Shown: positions 8,193 to 18,975, counted from the first letter of the stretch. The stretch: DNA of 64,000 bases from Clostridium fermenticellae (GCF_003600355.1 NZ_CP032416.1:2314183-2378182), one strand, 5' to 3'. Numbers and translations are program-made. The notes: generated by a model from the letters alone, not told the origin.

Positions 8193-9335
8193 TTACTTAA
8201 AGTTATCTTTAATTTTATCCATAAAAGACTTTTTATTACCCTCTGAATCTGGTAATTCACCACTAGCAACCATAAATGCGTATAAAGCATCTTTCTGCTT
8301 TTTATTTAAATTCTTGGGAATATCAACAATTATATTTACATATTGATCTCCCCTTCCATGACTATTTACCCTAGGAACTCCTTTTCCCTTTAATCTAAAT
8401 ACAGTTCCAGATTGTGTTCCTGAAGGTATTTGATATTTGACATCACCATCAATGGTTGCTACTTTAAGTTCAGTACCTAATACTGCACTGCCAAAGCTTA
8501 TATGCTCATCTATATATATATCAAACTGTTTTCTCTTAAATTTAGGATGATTGCCAACCCTTATATTTATATATAAATCTCCAGCAGGGCCCCCATTTAC
8601 TCCATGTTCACCTTGTCCTCTAATTGGGATTACATTTCCTGTATCTACACCGGCTGGTATGTTTACCTTTATCCTTCTCTGTTTTCTTACACTTCCTCTC
8701 CCTTTGCACTCCGGGCAAGGATCTTTTATTATAGTACCTTTACCACCACATTTATCACATGTACTCATACTTACAAAACTTCCAAGCGGAGTATTTCTTT
8801 GAATTCTAACCTGACCAGTTCCACCACATTTGTCACAAGTATGAGGCTTAGTTCCATGTTTTGCACCAGTACCATTACATTTTTCACATTTTTCACTTCT
8901 AGTTATACTTATCTGTTTTTCAGCACCAAAAACCGCCTCTTCAAAGGTTAAACTTATGCTATATTCAAGATCATTTCCTTTTTGTGGGGCATTCTTTCTT
9001 TTTCTGCTGCTGCCACCAAAGCCGCCTCCAAAAAATGAGTCAAATATATCACCAAATCCACCAAGATCCGAAAAATCAAATCCTTGCGCACCACTAAATC
9101 CCTGAGATCCGCCAAAATCAGTCGTTCCAAACTGATCATACTGGGATTTTTTCTGAGGATCCGAAAGTACTTGGTAAGCCTCATTGATCTCTTTAAATCT
9201 TTCTTCAGCCTCTTTATTTCCTTGATTTCTATCTGGATGGTACTTTAGAGCTAGTTTTCTAAATGCTTTCTTTATCTCATCATCACTTGCACCTTTTTGC
9301 AACCCAAGAACTTCATAATAATCTTTATTTGCCAT
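8193..9335 (-). CDS. dnaJ: Chaperone protein DnaJ
   Basis: A 380-residue Hsp40: a J domain starting [12 protein letters not shown] with the HPD tripeptide in KYHPDRNQG, a Gly/Phe-rich linker ([17 protein letters not shown]), four CxxCxGxG zinc repeats beginning CEKCNGTG, and the C-terminal substrate domain. It stimulates DnaK ATPase and delivers clients. The frame opens with GTG at 9350, but AGGTGG lies upstream of the ATG at 9335 and the family starts there. It is the last gene of the heat-shock operon. Confidence 0.96.
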   Translation of the reverse strand: MANKDYYEVLGLQKGASDDEIKKAFRKLALKYHPDRNQGNKEAEERFKEINEAYQVLSDPQKKSQYDQFGTTDFGGSQGFSGAQGFDFSDLGGFGDIFDSFFGGGFGGSSRKRKNAPQKGNDLEYSISLTFEEAVFGAEKQISITRSEKCEKCNGTGAKHGTKPHTCDKCGGTGQVRIQRNTPLGSFVSMSTCDKCGGKGTIIKDPCPECKGRGSVRKQRRIKVNIPAGVDTGNVIPIRGQGEHGVNGGPAGDLYINIRVGNHPKFKRKQFDIYIDEHISFGSAVLGTELKVATIDGDVKYQIPSGTQSGTVFRLKGKGVPRVNSHGRGDQYVNIIVDIPKNLNKKQKDALYAFMVASGELPDSEGNKKSFMDKIKDNFK

Positions 9336-9391
9336 CCTATCGATCACCACCTAATAATAATTTACACATTAGGAATATATATAATCACTAA

Positions 9392-9422
9392 ATTAAGGGA
9401 AGAGGTCTACTCATCCCTTAAT
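9392..9422 (-). other. Intercistronic hairpin between dnaK and dnaJ
   Basis: ATTAAGGGA and its complement form a 9-bp stem, extendable inward by GAG/CTC, in the 138-base dnaK-dnaJ spacer. There is no U-tract after it, so it is not a standard terminator. It may be an RNA-processing or mRNA-stability element that sets different dnaK and dnaJ levels; this is inference. Confidence 0.4.
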
Positions 9423-9473
9423 CTTATATATTATACGTTATCTCTAACTAATTAGTGAATATCACTAAAATAT

Positions 9474-11360
9474 TTATTTATCATCATCAACTTTGTAATC
9501 TGCATCTACTACATTATCACCATCATTTGAAGTATTTGCATTCGCTCCATTTTTTCCACCTTGAGCATTCCCTGCAGCACCACTTGGATCAAAACCGGCT
9601 CCGCCTTGAGCTCCACCCTGTGGATTGGCTGCTTGATAAATCTTAGATGAAATTGCATAGAATGTTTGAGTTAAATCTTCTGTAGCTTTTTTAATTGCTT
9701 CCAGGTCATCACCATCTTTAACAGCTTTGACAGCACTAACTTTATCTTCTATTGATTTCTTGTCATCTGCTGACACTTTATCTCCAAGATCTTTTAATGT
9801 CTTCTCTGTCTGATATATTGTTTGATCAGCATTATTTTTTACTTCAATTGATTCTTTTCTATTTTTATCTTCTTCTGCGTGTTGTTCTGCTTCCTTAACT
9901 GCTTTATCAATTTCTTCATCAGTTAAGTTAGTTGAAGCTGTGATTGTAATATTTGCTTCTTTTCCAGTTCCTTTATCTTTTGCAGATACATTAACTATTC
10001 CATTAGCATCTATATCAAATGTAACTTCAATTTGAGGAACTCCTCTTGGAGCTGGAGCTATTCCTGAAAGTGTAAATCTTCCAAGTGTCTTATTATCCGC
10101 AGCCATCTGTCTTTCACCCTGAACTACATGAATTTCAACTGAAGTCTGACCATCTGCTGCAGTTGAAAATACTTGACTCTTCTTAGTTGGTATAGTAGTA
10201 TTTTTTTCGATTAATGGAGTTGCCACTCCTCCTAAAGTTTCTATACCTAACGTAAGTGGTGTAACATCAAGAAGCAATACATCTTTGACATCACCAGTTA
10301 AAACACCTGCTTGAATTGCAGCACCTACAGCAACACATTCATCAGGATTTACTCCCTTTGAAGGATCTTTGCCGGTAAACTTTTTAACTGCTTCTTGAAC
10401 TGCTGGTATCCTTGTTGAACCACCTACAAGTATTATTTTGTCAACTTCATTCATTGAAAGTCCTGCATCATCTAATGATTTTCTCATTGGCTCTATAGTC
10501 CTATCAACAAGATCTTGAGTTAATTCATTGAACTTAGATCTCGTCAAATTCATATCTATATGTTTTGGGCCTGATGCATCTGCTGTTATAAATGGAAGAT
10601 TTATATTAGTCTGCATTGATGAAGATAATTCTATCTTAGCTTTTTCTGCAGCCTCTTTTAATCTTTGTAATGCCATTTTATCATTTCTTAAATCTATACC
10701 ATTTTCTGATTTAAATGTTTCAGCAATATAATCCATAACTTTTTGGTCGAAATCATCTCCACCAAGATGTGTATCTCCATTTGTAGATTTAACTTCAAAT
10801 ACACCATCACCCAATTCAAGTAATGATACATCAAAAGTACCTCCACCAAGATCATATACTAATATTTTTTGACTTTTATCCATTTTGTCAAGTCCATAAG
10901 CAAGTGATGCTGCTGTTGGCTCATTTATTATTCTTAATACTTCAAGTCCTGCAATTTTACCGGCATCCTTTGTTGCCTGTCTCTGACTATCATTAAAGTA
11001 AGCTGGAACGGTTATAACTGCCTGAGTAACTTTTTCTCCAAGATATGCTTCAGCATCAGCCTTTATTTTCTGTAATACAATTGCAGAAATCTCTTGTGGT
11101 GTATAATCTTTTCCATCTATATTAACTTTATAACTTGTTCCCATATGTCTTTTAATTGACATTATTGTTTTATCAGGATTTGTAATTGATTGTCTTTTTG
11201 CAACCTGACCTACAAGCCTCTCACCATTAGCTTGAAATGATACTACTGACGGAGTAGTCCTTGCTCCTTCTGAACTTGCTATAACTACTGGTTCTCCACC
11301 CTCCATTACCGCAACGCAGGAGTTTGTTGTTCCTAAATCAATACCAATAACTTTTGACAT
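9474..11360 (-). CDS. dnaK: Chaperone protein DnaK (Hsp70)
   Basis: A 628-residue Hsp70. The N-terminal ATPase domain begins [21 protein letters not shown] and contains the phosphate motif [19 protein letters not shown] and the connect motif [14 protein letters not shown]. The linker [19 protein letters not shown] leads to the substrate-binding domain and a Gly/Asn-rich tail ending [10 protein letters not shown]. It folds and protects proteins with GrpE and DnaJ. The start follows AGGAGG by seven bases. It is controlled by HrcA through the CIRCE element upstream of hrcA. Confidence 0.98.
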   Translation of the reverse strand: MSKVIGIDLGTTNSCVAVMEGGEPVVIASSEGARTTPSVVSFQANGERLVGQVAKRQSITNPDKTIMSIKRHMGTSYKVNIDGKDYTPQEISAIVLQKIKADAEAYLGEKVTQAVITVPAYFNDSQRQATKDAGKIAGLEVLRIINEPTAASLAYGLDKMDKSQKILVYDLGGGTFDVSLLELGDGVFEVKSTNGDTHLGGDDFDQKVMDYIAETFKSENGIDLRNDKMALQRLKEAAEKAKIELSSSMQTNINLPFITADASGPKHIDMNLTRSKFNELTQDLVDRTIEPMRKSLDDAGLSMNEVDKIILVGGSTRIPAVQEAVKKFTGKDPSKGVNPDECVAVGAAIQAGVLTGDVKDVLLLDVTPLTLGIETLGGVATPLIEKNTTIPTKKSQVFSTAADGQTSVEIHVVQGERQMAADNKTLGRFTLSGIAPAPRGVPQIEVTFDIDANGIVNVSAKDKGTGKEANITITASTNLTDEEIDKAVKEAEQHAEEDKNRKESIEVKNNADQTIYQTEKTLKDLGDKVSADDKKSIEDKVSAVKAVKDGDDLEAIKKATEDLTQTFYAISSKIYQAANPQGGAQGGAGFDPSGAAGNAQGGKNGANANTSNDGDNVVDADYKVDDDK

Positions 11361-11450
11361 ATTATTTACCTCCTAAATTTATAACTATAATCAAATCATT
11401 TTAGTTTATATCAAAATTTAAAATCTAAAAATCACCAATTATGAACTAAA

Positions 11451-12098
11451 TTAATTTGCAACCTTAACCATACTGTATCTCAGTACTTTTTCTCCTCTTT
11501 TATATCCTTTTTGGAATACCTCTACAACTTGATTTTTATCATAACTATCATCATCAATATGCATAACAGCATTATGAAAATTAGGATCAAATCCATCATC
11601 TGTATTAATTTCTTCTACATTTAACTTTTCGAGGGCACTGCTAAATTGCTTCATAGTCATTTCAACACCCTTTTTTAAATCTTCAACATTTCCCTCTACA
11701 CTTATTGCTCTTTCAAGATTGTCTAATACAGGGAGAATATTTTTTAATATATCCTCACATGCATCTGTATATATACCCTCTTTTTCTTTTGCCGTTCTCT
11801 TTCTATAGTTGTCATATTCTGCCATATTTCTAGTCAATCTGTCTTTTAGTGCTTCACTCTCGTTTTTAAGTTTTAAGTTTTCATCTTTTAAATCATCAAT
11901 CGTTTTTTCATACGATTTGATTAGTTCTTCAGCTTCATCTTTAGGTTCTCCAGAAATTTGATTTTCATCAGTCTCATTTTCAAGAACTTTGTCTTTACAA
12001 TCATCTTTCTCATTAATGCCGTCAGAATCACATTTCTGATCTGTACTATTAATATCTTCTTTAGTTACATCTTCCATATCATTCTTCTTTTCTTTCAT
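11451..12098 (-). CDS. grpE: Nucleotide exchange factor GrpE
   Basis: A 215-residue protein. The N-terminal 60 residues are acidic and probably disordered; then comes a long coiled coil (EELIKSYEKTIDDLKDENLK) and the GrpE head with MAEYDNYRKRTAKEKEGIY, LPVLDNLERAI and the closing YKRGEKVLRYSMVKVAN. It releases ADP from DnaK. It lies between hrcA and dnaK in the standard order. Confidence 0.96.
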   Translation of the reverse strand: MKEKKNDMEDVTKEDINSTDQKCDSDGINEKDDCKDKVLENETDENQISGEPKDEAEELIKSYEKTIDDLKDENLKLKNESEALKDRLTRNMAEYDNYRKRTAKEKEGIYTDACEDILKNILPVLDNLERAISVEGNVEDLKKGVEMTMKQFSSALEKLNVEEINTDDGFDPNFHNAVMHIDDDSYDKNQVVEVFQKGYKRGEKVLRYSMVKVAN

Positions 12099-12152
12099 TT
12101 AAAATATTTCCTCCCCTTGTTGAATTTTAATAATGTTTTAAAGGCAATATCT

Positions 12153-13190
12153 TTATCCATCTTCGGGATATATAATATTTAAGATTGAATTCAATTCCTT
12201 AACAACATTCGCCATGACAGATATTATCTTGGAATAGTGCATCCTTGTAGGCCCTATTACACCTATTTCTCCTACTGGTTTTCCATTTATACTATAAATA
12301 GTAGAAACCACACTGCAATCCTCGGCACCTTCTATATAATTTTCATTTCCTATTTTAACTGAAATACCCGAACCACTATCCAGTAAATTGCTTACCTTTT
12401 CTTTGTTATCAAGCAGAGATAAAAACTCACGTGCCCTCTGTATGTCATTGTATTCAGGATAACTAAATATATTTGTAGTACCTTCCATATATATCTCAGA
12501 TTTATCTGTTGAACTCAAGCTATCATATAAAACTGGAATAATTGCATTAAAGATGTCATCATATCCTTTTAAATCACTTTTTAAATTATTTATAACTTCC
12601 AAGTTTATCTGATCACAATTTAAATTCTTAAGTCTTGTATTTAAAATATTACTTAATTTTATCAAAACATCCTGATTAACATTTTTATTTATTCTTATAA
12701 CATTATTTTTAATTATACCATTGTCAGTTATTATAACAAGAAGAATACTATTTTTGTCAATACTTACCAATTGTACATACTTTATACTACTTTTCTGTAC
12801 AGATGGTGATTTAACGATACAGGTTAATTTAGTTAAATCAGATAGAACTCCTGTAACCTGTTTTAATATCGTGTTAATTTCCTGCAAAGTAATACTTAAT
12901 ATTTTATTTCTTATAAACAACTCTTCTTCTTGTGTTAATCCAGAAAGCTGCATTAACTTATCGACGTAAAGTCTATAACCTTTATTTGAAGGCTTTCTCC
13001 CTGATGAACTATGAGGTTGTTCAAGATATCCCATATCTTCAAGATCTGCCATTTCATTTCTTATTGTAGCAGAACTTATACCCAAATTATATTTTTTTGC
13101 TATTGTTCTTGATCCTATTGGTTCAGCTGTATCTACATAATAATCTATAATAGCCTGGAGTATCTTTACTTTTCTTTCGTCGATGCCCAT
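12153..13190 (-). CDS. hrcA: Heat-inducible transcription repressor HrcA
   Basis: A 345-residue repressor. It has an N-terminal winged helix (IDERKVKILQAIIDYYVDTAEPIGSRTIAKKYNLGISSATIRNEMADLEDMGYLEQPHSSSGR, shown as the region of residues 3-65), a GAF-like middle domain and a C-terminal segment (GEIGVIGPTRMHYSKIISVM). HrcA binds CIRCE operators and needs GroEL-type help to fold, so it senses chaperone demand. As first gene of the operon with an operator in its own leader, it is autoregulated. Confidence 0.96.
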   Translation of the reverse strand: MGIDERKVKILQAIIDYYVDTAEPIGSRTIAKKYNLGISSATIRNEMADLEDMGYLEQPHSSSGRKPSNKGYRLYVDKLMQLSGLTQEEELFIRNKILSITLQEINTILKQVTGVLSDLTKLTCIVKSPSVQKSSIKYVQLVSIDKNSILLVIITDNGIIKNNVIRINKNVNQDVLIKLSNILNTRLKNLNCDQINLEVINNLKSDLKGYDDIFNAIIPVLYDSLSSTDKSEIYMEGTTNIFSYPEYNDIQRAREFLSLLDNKEKVSNLLDSGSGISVKIGNENYIEGAEDCSVVSTIYSINGKPVGEIGVIGPTRMHYSKIISVMANVVKELNSILNIIYPEDG

Positions 13191-13205
13191 ATTACCACCT
13201 CTTTA

Positions 13206-13232
13206 TTAGCACTCATTTAAGTCGAGTGCTAA
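13206..13232 (-). promoter_or_regulatory. CIRCE operator
   Basis: TTAGCACTC, nine bases, GAGTGCTAA: a perfect match to the CIRCE consensus. It lies 15-41 bases upstream of the hrcA start codon and directly after the promoter, so bound HrcA would block the operon and the element would also be in the transcript. Confidence 0.97.
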
Positions 13233-13245
13233 TTGCTATGATTAA

Positions 13246-13274
13246 AAAATATCACTCATATTTTTTTTTGTCAA
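13246..13274 (-). promoter_or_regulatory. Sigma-A promoter of the heat-shock operon
   Basis: The minus strand has TTGACA (13274-13269), a 17-base spacer rich in A, and TATTTT (13251-13246). The predicted transcript starts just upstream of or within the CIRCE region, the usual arrangement for HrcA-controlled operons. Confidence 0.7.
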
Positions 13275-13398
13275 CCTTGCATATACTTTTAAATTAATTC
13301 AAATCATTATATCTTTAATGTAACTATAACTTTCCTCGCATTTTCTCAATATTTCTCAGTATATCTATATGCAATTAATATTTAAAAATTTGATACTA

Positions 13399-14526
13399 TC
13401 AATCCATTATAAAATCACACATTATACTATTAGATACCTCCATGCCTCTTTTACTTAAAAATAGTCTTTCATTTTTTATTATTAATAAATTTTGTTTTCT
13501 ATATTTATTTATTATATTATTATATACAGAATATATATCAATACCAAATCTATTATAAAAATCTTCCATGGAAACTCCCTCAACTTTTCTAAGTCCCATA
13601 AACATGAACTCTTCAATATCATCCTTCAATGAATTATTATGAAGCTCTTCTTTTATAAGATTACCTGTATTAGCTTGTTCAATATATTTCTCTACATTTT
13701 TAGTTCTGTGATATCTCATTTTATCTATATAAGAATGTGCTGCTGCACCACATCCAATATACTCCTTATCATCCCAATATACTAAGTTGTGCTTACATTC
13801 TAACCCAGGCTTTGCAAAATTAGATATTTCATATTGAAAATAACCATTTTCCCTTAAAAAATTTAATGTATAGTTATACATTTTTCTCTCAACATCTTCA
13901 TCTGGAATCTTCAATTTGTTGTTATTATACATTTGATAAAAACATGTACCTTCTTCAATTATAAGACTATAACACGATATATGCTCAGGTTTAAGTTTTA
14001 TAACATTATTTAACGTTTCAATCCAGTCATTAAGAGTCTGCTCCGGAAGAGCAAACATCAAATCCACATTTATATTATTAAATTCAAAATTTCTTGATAA
14101 TTTAAATGAATTTTTAAAATCCTCTAAAGTATGTATTCTTCCAATCTTTTTGAGCAGATTATCCTGCCATGACTGAAGTCCTATGCTCAGTCTATTAACA
14201 CCAATATTCTTAAAAAGTTCAAGCTTTTCATGAGTAATTGTTCCAGGATTACATTCAACTGTAAACTCCAAATCATCAGACTTATCTAATTTTGATATAG
14301 CCTTTGATATAATCTTCCATGCTTCCAAAGATAAATAGGTGGGAGTTCCCCCACCTATAAATATAGTATTCACTCTTCTTTTGACCAAAGACTCTTCTAT
14401 ATCCTGTGCCAGAGCTTCGGCATAATCAGTCATAATATTTTCTTTACCACTATAAGATGGAAAATCACAGTATAAACATTTCTGTTTGCAAAATGGAATA
14501 TGAATATATAGCGACACACATGTCAT
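13399..14526 (-). CDS. hemW: Radical SAM heme chaperone HemW
   Basis: A 375-residue protein with IPFCKQKCLYCDFPSYSG (CxxxCxxC radical-SAM motif, residues about 11-28), VNTIFIGGGTPTYLS and GVNRLSIGLQSWQ. The C-terminal HemN-C region carries EFMFMGLRKVEGVSM. Once annotated as oxygen-independent coproporphyrinogen oxidase, this subfamily acts as a heme-handling chaperone. It follows lepA and precedes hrcA, as in Bacillus. The 208 bases after its start hold only the heat-shock promoter and operator on the hrcA side. Confidence 0.9.
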   Translation of the reverse strand: MTCVSLYIHIPFCKQKCLYCDFPSYSGKENIMTDYAEALAQDIEESLVKRRVNTIFIGGGTPTYLSLEAWKIISKAISKLDKSDDLEFTVECNPGTITHEKLELFKNIGVNRLSIGLQSWQDNLLKKIGRIHTLEDFKNSFKLSRNFEFNNINVDLMFALPEQTLNDWIETLNNVIKLKPEHISCYSLIIEEGTCFYQMYNNNKLKIPDEDVERKMYNYTLNFLRENGYFQYEISNFAKPGLECKHNLVYWDDKEYIGCGAAAHSYIDKMRYHRTKNVEKYIEQANTGNLIKEELHNNSLKDDIEEFMFMGLRKVEGVSMEDFYNRFGIDIYSVYNNIINKYRKQNLLIIKNERLFLSKRGMEVSNSIMCDFIMD

Positions 14527-14550
14527 TGTAAATCCACCACCAATAAAATA

Positions 14551-16359
14551 TTATTCTTCAGTTTTAAGCACAGCCATAAATGCCTCTTGAGGAACTTCTA
14601 CTGTTCCAATCTGTCTCATCTTCTTTTTACCCTCTTTTTGCTTTTCGAGAAGCTTTCTCTTTCTGCTTATATCTCCTCCATAACACTTCGCAAGTACATC
14701 TTTTCTCATAGCTTTAACAGTTTCTCTCGCTATTACCTTACCACCGACAGCTGCTTGAATTGGTATCTCAAATAACTGCCTTGGTATTATTTCTTTTAAC
14801 TTCTCAGCTATTGCCCTTCCTTTAGGATAAGCCTTTTGTTCCGGTACTATCATAGAGAGAGCATCTACCATATCACCATTTAAAAGTATATCAAGTTTCA
14901 CCAGCTTTGACTCTTTATACCCAGATAAGTCATAATCCAAAGAAGCATATCCTCTAGTTCTTGATTTTAAAACATCAAAAAAATCATATACTATTTCATT
15001 TAGTGGGATTTCGTAATTCAAGGATACTCTTGTTGTTTCTATATACTGCATATCCTTAAATACTCCTCTCCTGTTTTGAGATAACTCCATAACAGCACCA
15101 ACATACTCAGACGGAGTTATTATCGATGCCTTAACCATAGGTTCCTCCATATACTTTATTTCAGATGGATCGGGTAAATTAGTAGGATTTGTAAGTTCTA
15201 TAACTGTATCATCACTTTTGCATACTTTATATATAACTGAAGGTGCTGTAGTTATAATATCGAGATTAAATTCCCTCTCAATCCTCTCCTGAATTATATC
15301 CATATGAAGCAATCCTAAAAATCCACACCTAAATCCAAAACCAAGAGCAACTGATGTCTCCGGTTCAAAAGATAATGCCGCATCATTTACCTGAAGCTTT
15401 TCAAGGGCATCTTTTAGTTCCCCATACTTTGCTCCATCTACAGGATATATACCACTGAAGACCATAGGTACAGCCGGTCTGTAACCTTCCAGTGGTTCTT
15501 CTGTTTCCCTATCACTTTCTGTAACTGTATCTCCAACTCTTGCGTCTCTTACATTTTTTATTGAAGCTGTAAAATACCCAACATCTCCAGCTTTTAGTGA
15601 ATCAACCGGCATATAATTAGGTACAAAAACTCCCGTCTCAACTACCTCGTAGACCTTATTTGTGTTCATAAGTTTTATTTGCATTCCATGCTTTATAGTT
15701 CCTTCTTTAACTCTTATATGACAAACAACCCCTCTATAACTGTCATAATATGAATCAAATATAAGTGCTTTAAGAGGCGCCCCTTCATTGCCATATGGAG
15801 CTGGAATCTTATCTACTATAGCTTCAAGTACATCATCAATATTAAGTCCTGTTTTAGCTGATACAAGTGGTGCATCTGATGATTCAATTCCTATTACATC
15901 TTCTATTTCATTCTTAACTTCCTCTGGTCTCGCACTCGCTAAATCTATCTTATTTATAACAGGAACTATTTCCAGATCATTATCTAATGCCAAATAGCAG
16001 TTAGCTAACGTCTGTGCCTGTATGCCCTGTGTTGCATCTACTACAAGTATTGCCCCTTCGCACGCTTTTAAGCTTCTTGACACCTCATAATTAAAATCCA
16101 CATGTCCTGGAGTATCTATAAGGTTTAATATATATTCTTCATTATTATTTCTTTTATATATAAGTCTTACAGCCTGAGATTTTATTGTTATCCCTCTTTC
16201 TTTTTCAAGTTCCATATTATCCAGTACTTGTTGATCCATTTCTCGCTTTGTAAGCGTACCAGTTCTTTCTATTAATCTGTCGGCAAGTGTAGATTTACCA
16301 TGATCTATATGAGCAACAATTGAAAAATTTCTTATATATTTTTGTCTCTGGCTCTGCAT
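14551..16359 (-). CDS. lepA: Elongation factor 4 (LepA)
   Basis: A 602-residue translational GTPase: [21 protein letters not shown] (P-loop), [13 protein letters not shown] (G2), [14 protein letters not shown] (G3), VPVINKIDL (G4), domain II, EF-G-like domains III and V, and the LepA-specific C-terminal domain ([24 protein letters not shown], residues about 525-548). It acts on the ribosome during initiation or biogenesis and back-translocation. Start after GGAGGATAAAGAAAA. Confidence 0.97.
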   Translation of the reverse strand: MQSQRQKYIRNFSIVAHIDHGKSTLADRLIERTGTLTKREMDQQVLDNMELEKERGITIKSQAVRLIYKRNNNEEYILNLIDTPGHVDFNYEVSRSLKACEGAILVVDATQGIQAQTLANCYLALDNDLEIVPVINKIDLASARPEEVKNEIEDVIGIESSDAPLVSAKTGLNIDDVLEAIVDKIPAPYGNEGAPLKALIFDSYYDSYRGVVCHIRVKEGTIKHGMQIKLMNTNKVYEVVETGVFVPNYMPVDSLKAGDVGYFTASIKNVRDARVGDTVTESDRETEEPLEGYRPAVPMVFSGIYPVDGAKYGELKDALEKLQVNDAALSFEPETSVALGFGFRCGFLGLLHMDIIQERIEREFNLDIITTAPSVIYKVCKSDDTVIELTNPTNLPDPSEIKYMEEPMVKASIITPSEYVGAVMELSQNRRGVFKDMQYIETTRVSLNYEIPLNEIVYDFFDVLKSRTRGYASLDYDLSGYKESKLVKLDILLNGDMVDALSMIVPEQKAYPKGRAIAEKLKEIIPRQLFEIPIQAAVGGKVIARETVKAMRKDVLAKCYGGDISRKRKLLEKQKEGKKKMRQIGTVEVPQEAFMAVLKTEE

Positions 16360-16446
16360 TTTTCTTTATCCTCCATTAACTGTATAAACAATCAAAGTAA
16401 ATTATATCACACTAAAACTCAATATAAAAGAAGTTAATATCTGAAT

Positions 16447-16767
16447 CTATTTGATACCAAGCTTATTAAATACTTCCTTAGTTTTTTCAGATGCTTTTTC
16501 AGTTATACTATCTGCACCTTCATGTATACCCTTCATAACTTTTTCTGACCCATATTTTAAATTAGTAATAATCTTTCTATTTATATAGAAAGAATATTCA
16601 CCAACACTTACAGTAAAATTAAAAGGTCTAAAATTATAGTTGATCTGTACATATGATCTGTCCTTTATAAATTTAGGTAGTCGTCCATTTACTACTATAA
16701 AACCATATATTATTATAAAAATACATACAAATATTATAAGTGCTACCCCTTTAATTTTTCTTTTCAA
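16447..16767 (-). CDS. Small membrane-anchored protein of unknown function
   Basis: A 106-residue protein with an N-terminal membrane segment (residues 7-27, GVALIIFVCIFIIIYGFIVV), a short external domain and a charged C-terminal helix (EGADSITEKASEKTKEVFNKLG). It begins with TTG, preceded by GGGGTG. I recognise no family. It fills the position between spoIIP and lepA where Bacillus has yqxA, also a small protein, so a positional counterpart is possible but I see no clear sequence match. Its neighbourhood suggests possible sporulation expression. Confidence 0.65.
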   Translation of the reverse strand: MKRKIKGVALIIFVCIFIIIYGFIVVNGRLPKFIKDRSYVQINYNFRPFNFTVSVGEYSFYINRKIITNLKYGSEKVMKGIHEGADSITEKASEKTKEVFNKLGIK

Positions 16768-16871
16768 TAAAAATACACCCCTAAATTATAGATTTAAAAA
16801 TTTTTTAACATACACAATAATCTATTATTTAAGGATGTACATATTTTATAATTTTATTCACTTTTTAATTA

Positions 16872-17918
16872 TTATCTATTTAAACATTCTGCAATTATTT
16901 TGGCTAAATATTTAGCTGATGCCTTAGCCTCAGTAGTTGTATTTATATCTGCTCCAATTTCAATTAATATTGCATTATTGCTTTTATCCTGATTAAAATA
17001 CCTTGTGCCATAATTATAATAACAAATTCCTTTGCAAAACCCTGGAAATGATTTGTTTGAATTTTGGATTATCTTATTTGCAAGTTCCATATTTTTATCA
17101 AAATGCGGATTTTTTCTTGCCATAACTATCATGAATTTGGCAACATTTTCTCCATTTATTTTCATAGTCATTGAATTTTTATCTTCAACAGAATCCCTAT
17201 GCAGATCTATTATAAGCTTGAAATCACCATATTGCTTTAAATATTTATCCACTGTGACAGCTGAACGTTCGTAACTTTTAGTATAAGCTTCAGCATCATG
17301 TACCGTTCTATCGTTTATTCCTGATATTCCATAATTAGTTTCAAGCTGTGATATCAATTCATCTCCAACTGCACACACATTTTGTGAATTGTCAAAATTA
17401 TTAGCATTGCCTGGCTTGTAACTTTCTGTTGTATGAGTGTGATATATTAATACCTCTGGTTTTTGAGTGTTTAATTGCTTTTTAAGTGTAGGATCATATA
17501 GAGCAGCATTTTTATTTTTTGAACTTGAATCATCAGATCCCTTCTTTGCAATATCCTTATCATCTAATTTAAACTGACTTGAATTAGACATATCTTTAGC
17601 AAGACTAATAAATGATGCTTCCCTCTCAATAATTGATATTGGATCATTAATTTTAAATCCGAGCATTGACAATATAGTGGAAGATATTGAAAATTTATTT
17701 TCAGCCATATCTTCTTCATTAAATGATGTAACCTTGATAATTGGCATAGTATAATTTAATATTTCAACATAAGATAAATTTCTATTTACGCTATTACTAT
17801 ATGTATTGGCTCTTGCAACACAAGGTAAAATTATTACTAATAGTACACTCATCATCAAGACGAATATCCTTAATCTAGAATTATTATTATTTACTCTTCT
17901 GTAATTCAATAATAACAT
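16872..17918 (-). CDS. spoIIP: Stage II sporulation protein P
   Basis: A 348-residue protein with a cytoplasmic N-terminus, one membrane segment (residues 17-37, LRIFVLMMSVLLVIILPCVA) and the SpoIIP domain containing PEVLIYHTHTTESYKPG, FKLIIDLHRDSVED and NAILIEIGADINTTTEA. SpoIIP is an amidase and endopeptidase that, with SpoIID and SpoIIM, thins septal peptidoglycan during engulfment. Histidines in YHTHTTES and LHRDS and the glutamate in LIEIGA are candidate zinc ligands. GAGGGGG precedes the ATG closely. Its promoter matches sigma-E. Confidence 0.93.
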   Translation of the reverse strand: MLLLNYRRVNNNNSRLRIFVLMMSVLLVIILPCVARANTYSNSVNRNLSYVEILNYTMPIIKVTSFNEEDMAENKFSISSTILSMLGFKINDPISIIEREASFISLAKDMSNSSQFKLDDKDIAKKGSDDSSSKNKNAALYDPTLKKQLNTQKPEVLIYHTHTTESYKPGNANNFDNSQNVCAVGDELISQLETNYGISGINDRTVHDAEAYTKSYERSAVTVDKYLKQYGDFKLIIDLHRDSVEDKNSMTMKINGENVAKFMIVMARKNPHFDKNMELANKIIQNSNKSFPGFCKGICYYNYGTRYFNQDKSNNAILIEIGADINTTTEAKASAKYLAKIIAECLNR

Positions 17919-17959
17919 CTCCCCCTCTTATGTGATTATTTTAAATAAATTCATAATAA

Positions 17960-17989
17960 TCTATATGAAGGAGATCAAGGTTATATGAC
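17960..17989 (-). promoter_or_regulatory. Putative sigma-E promoter of spoIIP
   Basis: On the minus strand GTCATATA (17989-17982), a 14-base spacer and CATATAGA (17967-17960) closely match the sigma-E consensus (GTCATATT, about 14, CATACAAT). The spacer length equals that of the yqfC promoter in this window. It lies between gpr and spoIIP, so spoIIP can be expressed in the mother cell independently of gpr. Confidence 0.65.
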
Positions 17990-18000
17990 CAGATGAAACA

Positions 18001-18975
18001 CTAATTTAAAAATTTATTTATATCTTCAAGATCAAGTCTCGGCTGAAGTGCTATATTTATTCCACATGCTACTATTTTTGATATTGAATCCATTACCATA
18101 TCGACCTCTTTCGGTGTTACCATAAGATTAGCACCATATGGTTCCAATATTTCTCTAATCATCTCAAATTTTTCATTTCTATCAACAGATTTAAGCATGT
18201 TGTAAAATTGTCCTCCCGTTTTTGACTGTTTTATCATAGATGAAAGAACCATATCTATAGTATCGCTTGCCATTGTAGCTGCATCCACTACTGTTGGTAC
18301 CCCAAGTGCTATCACAGGCACATTAAGAGTTTTTTGACTAATCTCCATTCTCCTATTTCCTATCCCGGATCCAGGCGATATCCCAGTATCACCTATTTGA
18401 ATTGTAGAATTGACTCTATCAAGTTTCCTTGATGCCAATGCATCTATGCAAATTATCAAATTAGGTTTTACTTTATTTACAACACCTTTTATTATTTCAC
18501 TGGTCTCAATTCCAGTAATTCCAAGAACTCCAGGTGCTATTGCACATACTGGTCTTATTCTCTCATCAATTTTATCTGGAACAAGTTGTTTTAAATGCCT
18601 TGTTATCATAAGTTTTGAAATAACCTTGGGGCCAAGTGAATCTGGTGTTATATTCCAATTTCCAAGACCAACAACAAGTGCTGTCATACTATCATCAAAT
18701 TTTATCATTTTCATCAAGGTTTTACCAAGCACCGCACTTAATCTATCCATAGCTTCTCCATCATAATAAGTTAATTTAGGAACATCTATTGTTACATATG
18801 TTCCAACCGGTTTACTCATAATTCTTTCTCCAACATCATTTAATATTTTCACACTTGTTATTTTTATATCCCCATCATTGGTTTCTTTAACTTCAACTCC
18901 TGAGAGTTTACCTTTATTCTTCTCTTCATAAAATTCTTTTGCTTCTACTGCAAGATCAGTTCTAACACTAAACAT
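18001..18975 (-). CDS. gpr: Germination protease GPR
   Basis: A 324-residue spore protease that degrades small acid-soluble proteins at germination. Seen: the conserved N-terminal FSVRTDLAVEAKEFYEE, where the zymogen is processed, MTALVVGLGNWNITPDSLGP, and IDALASRKLDRVNSTIQIGDTGISPG. The frame is open to an ATG at 19002, but that codon has no ribosome binding site, while GGAG lies eight bases before the ATG at 18975 and the family starts here. Made in the forespore in Bacillus under sigma-F and sigma-G. The upstream IS lies 119 bases away and leaves this gene intact. Confidence 0.93.
   Translation of the reverse strand: MFSVRTDLAVEAKEFYEEKNKGKLSGVEVKETNDGDIKITSVKILNDVGERIMSKPVGTYVTIDVPKLTYYDGEAMDRLSAVLGKTLMKMIKFDDSMTALVVGLGNWNITPDSLGPKVISKLMITRHLKQLVPDKIDERIRPVCAIAPGVLGITGIETSEIIKGVVNKVKPNLIICIDALASRKLDRVNSTIQIGDTGISPGSGIGNRRMEISQKTLNVPVIALGVPTVVDAATMASDTIDMVLSSMIKQSKTGGQFYNMLKSVDRNEKFEMIREILEPYGANLMVTPKEVDMVMDSISKIVACGINIALQPRLDLEDINKFLN

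Noticed and set aside
8551-8951. Plus-strand open frames antisense to dnaJ, and similar antisense frames across the window.
   Set aside because: They mirror the codon structure of real minus-strand genes, have no ribosome binding sites and resemble no family.
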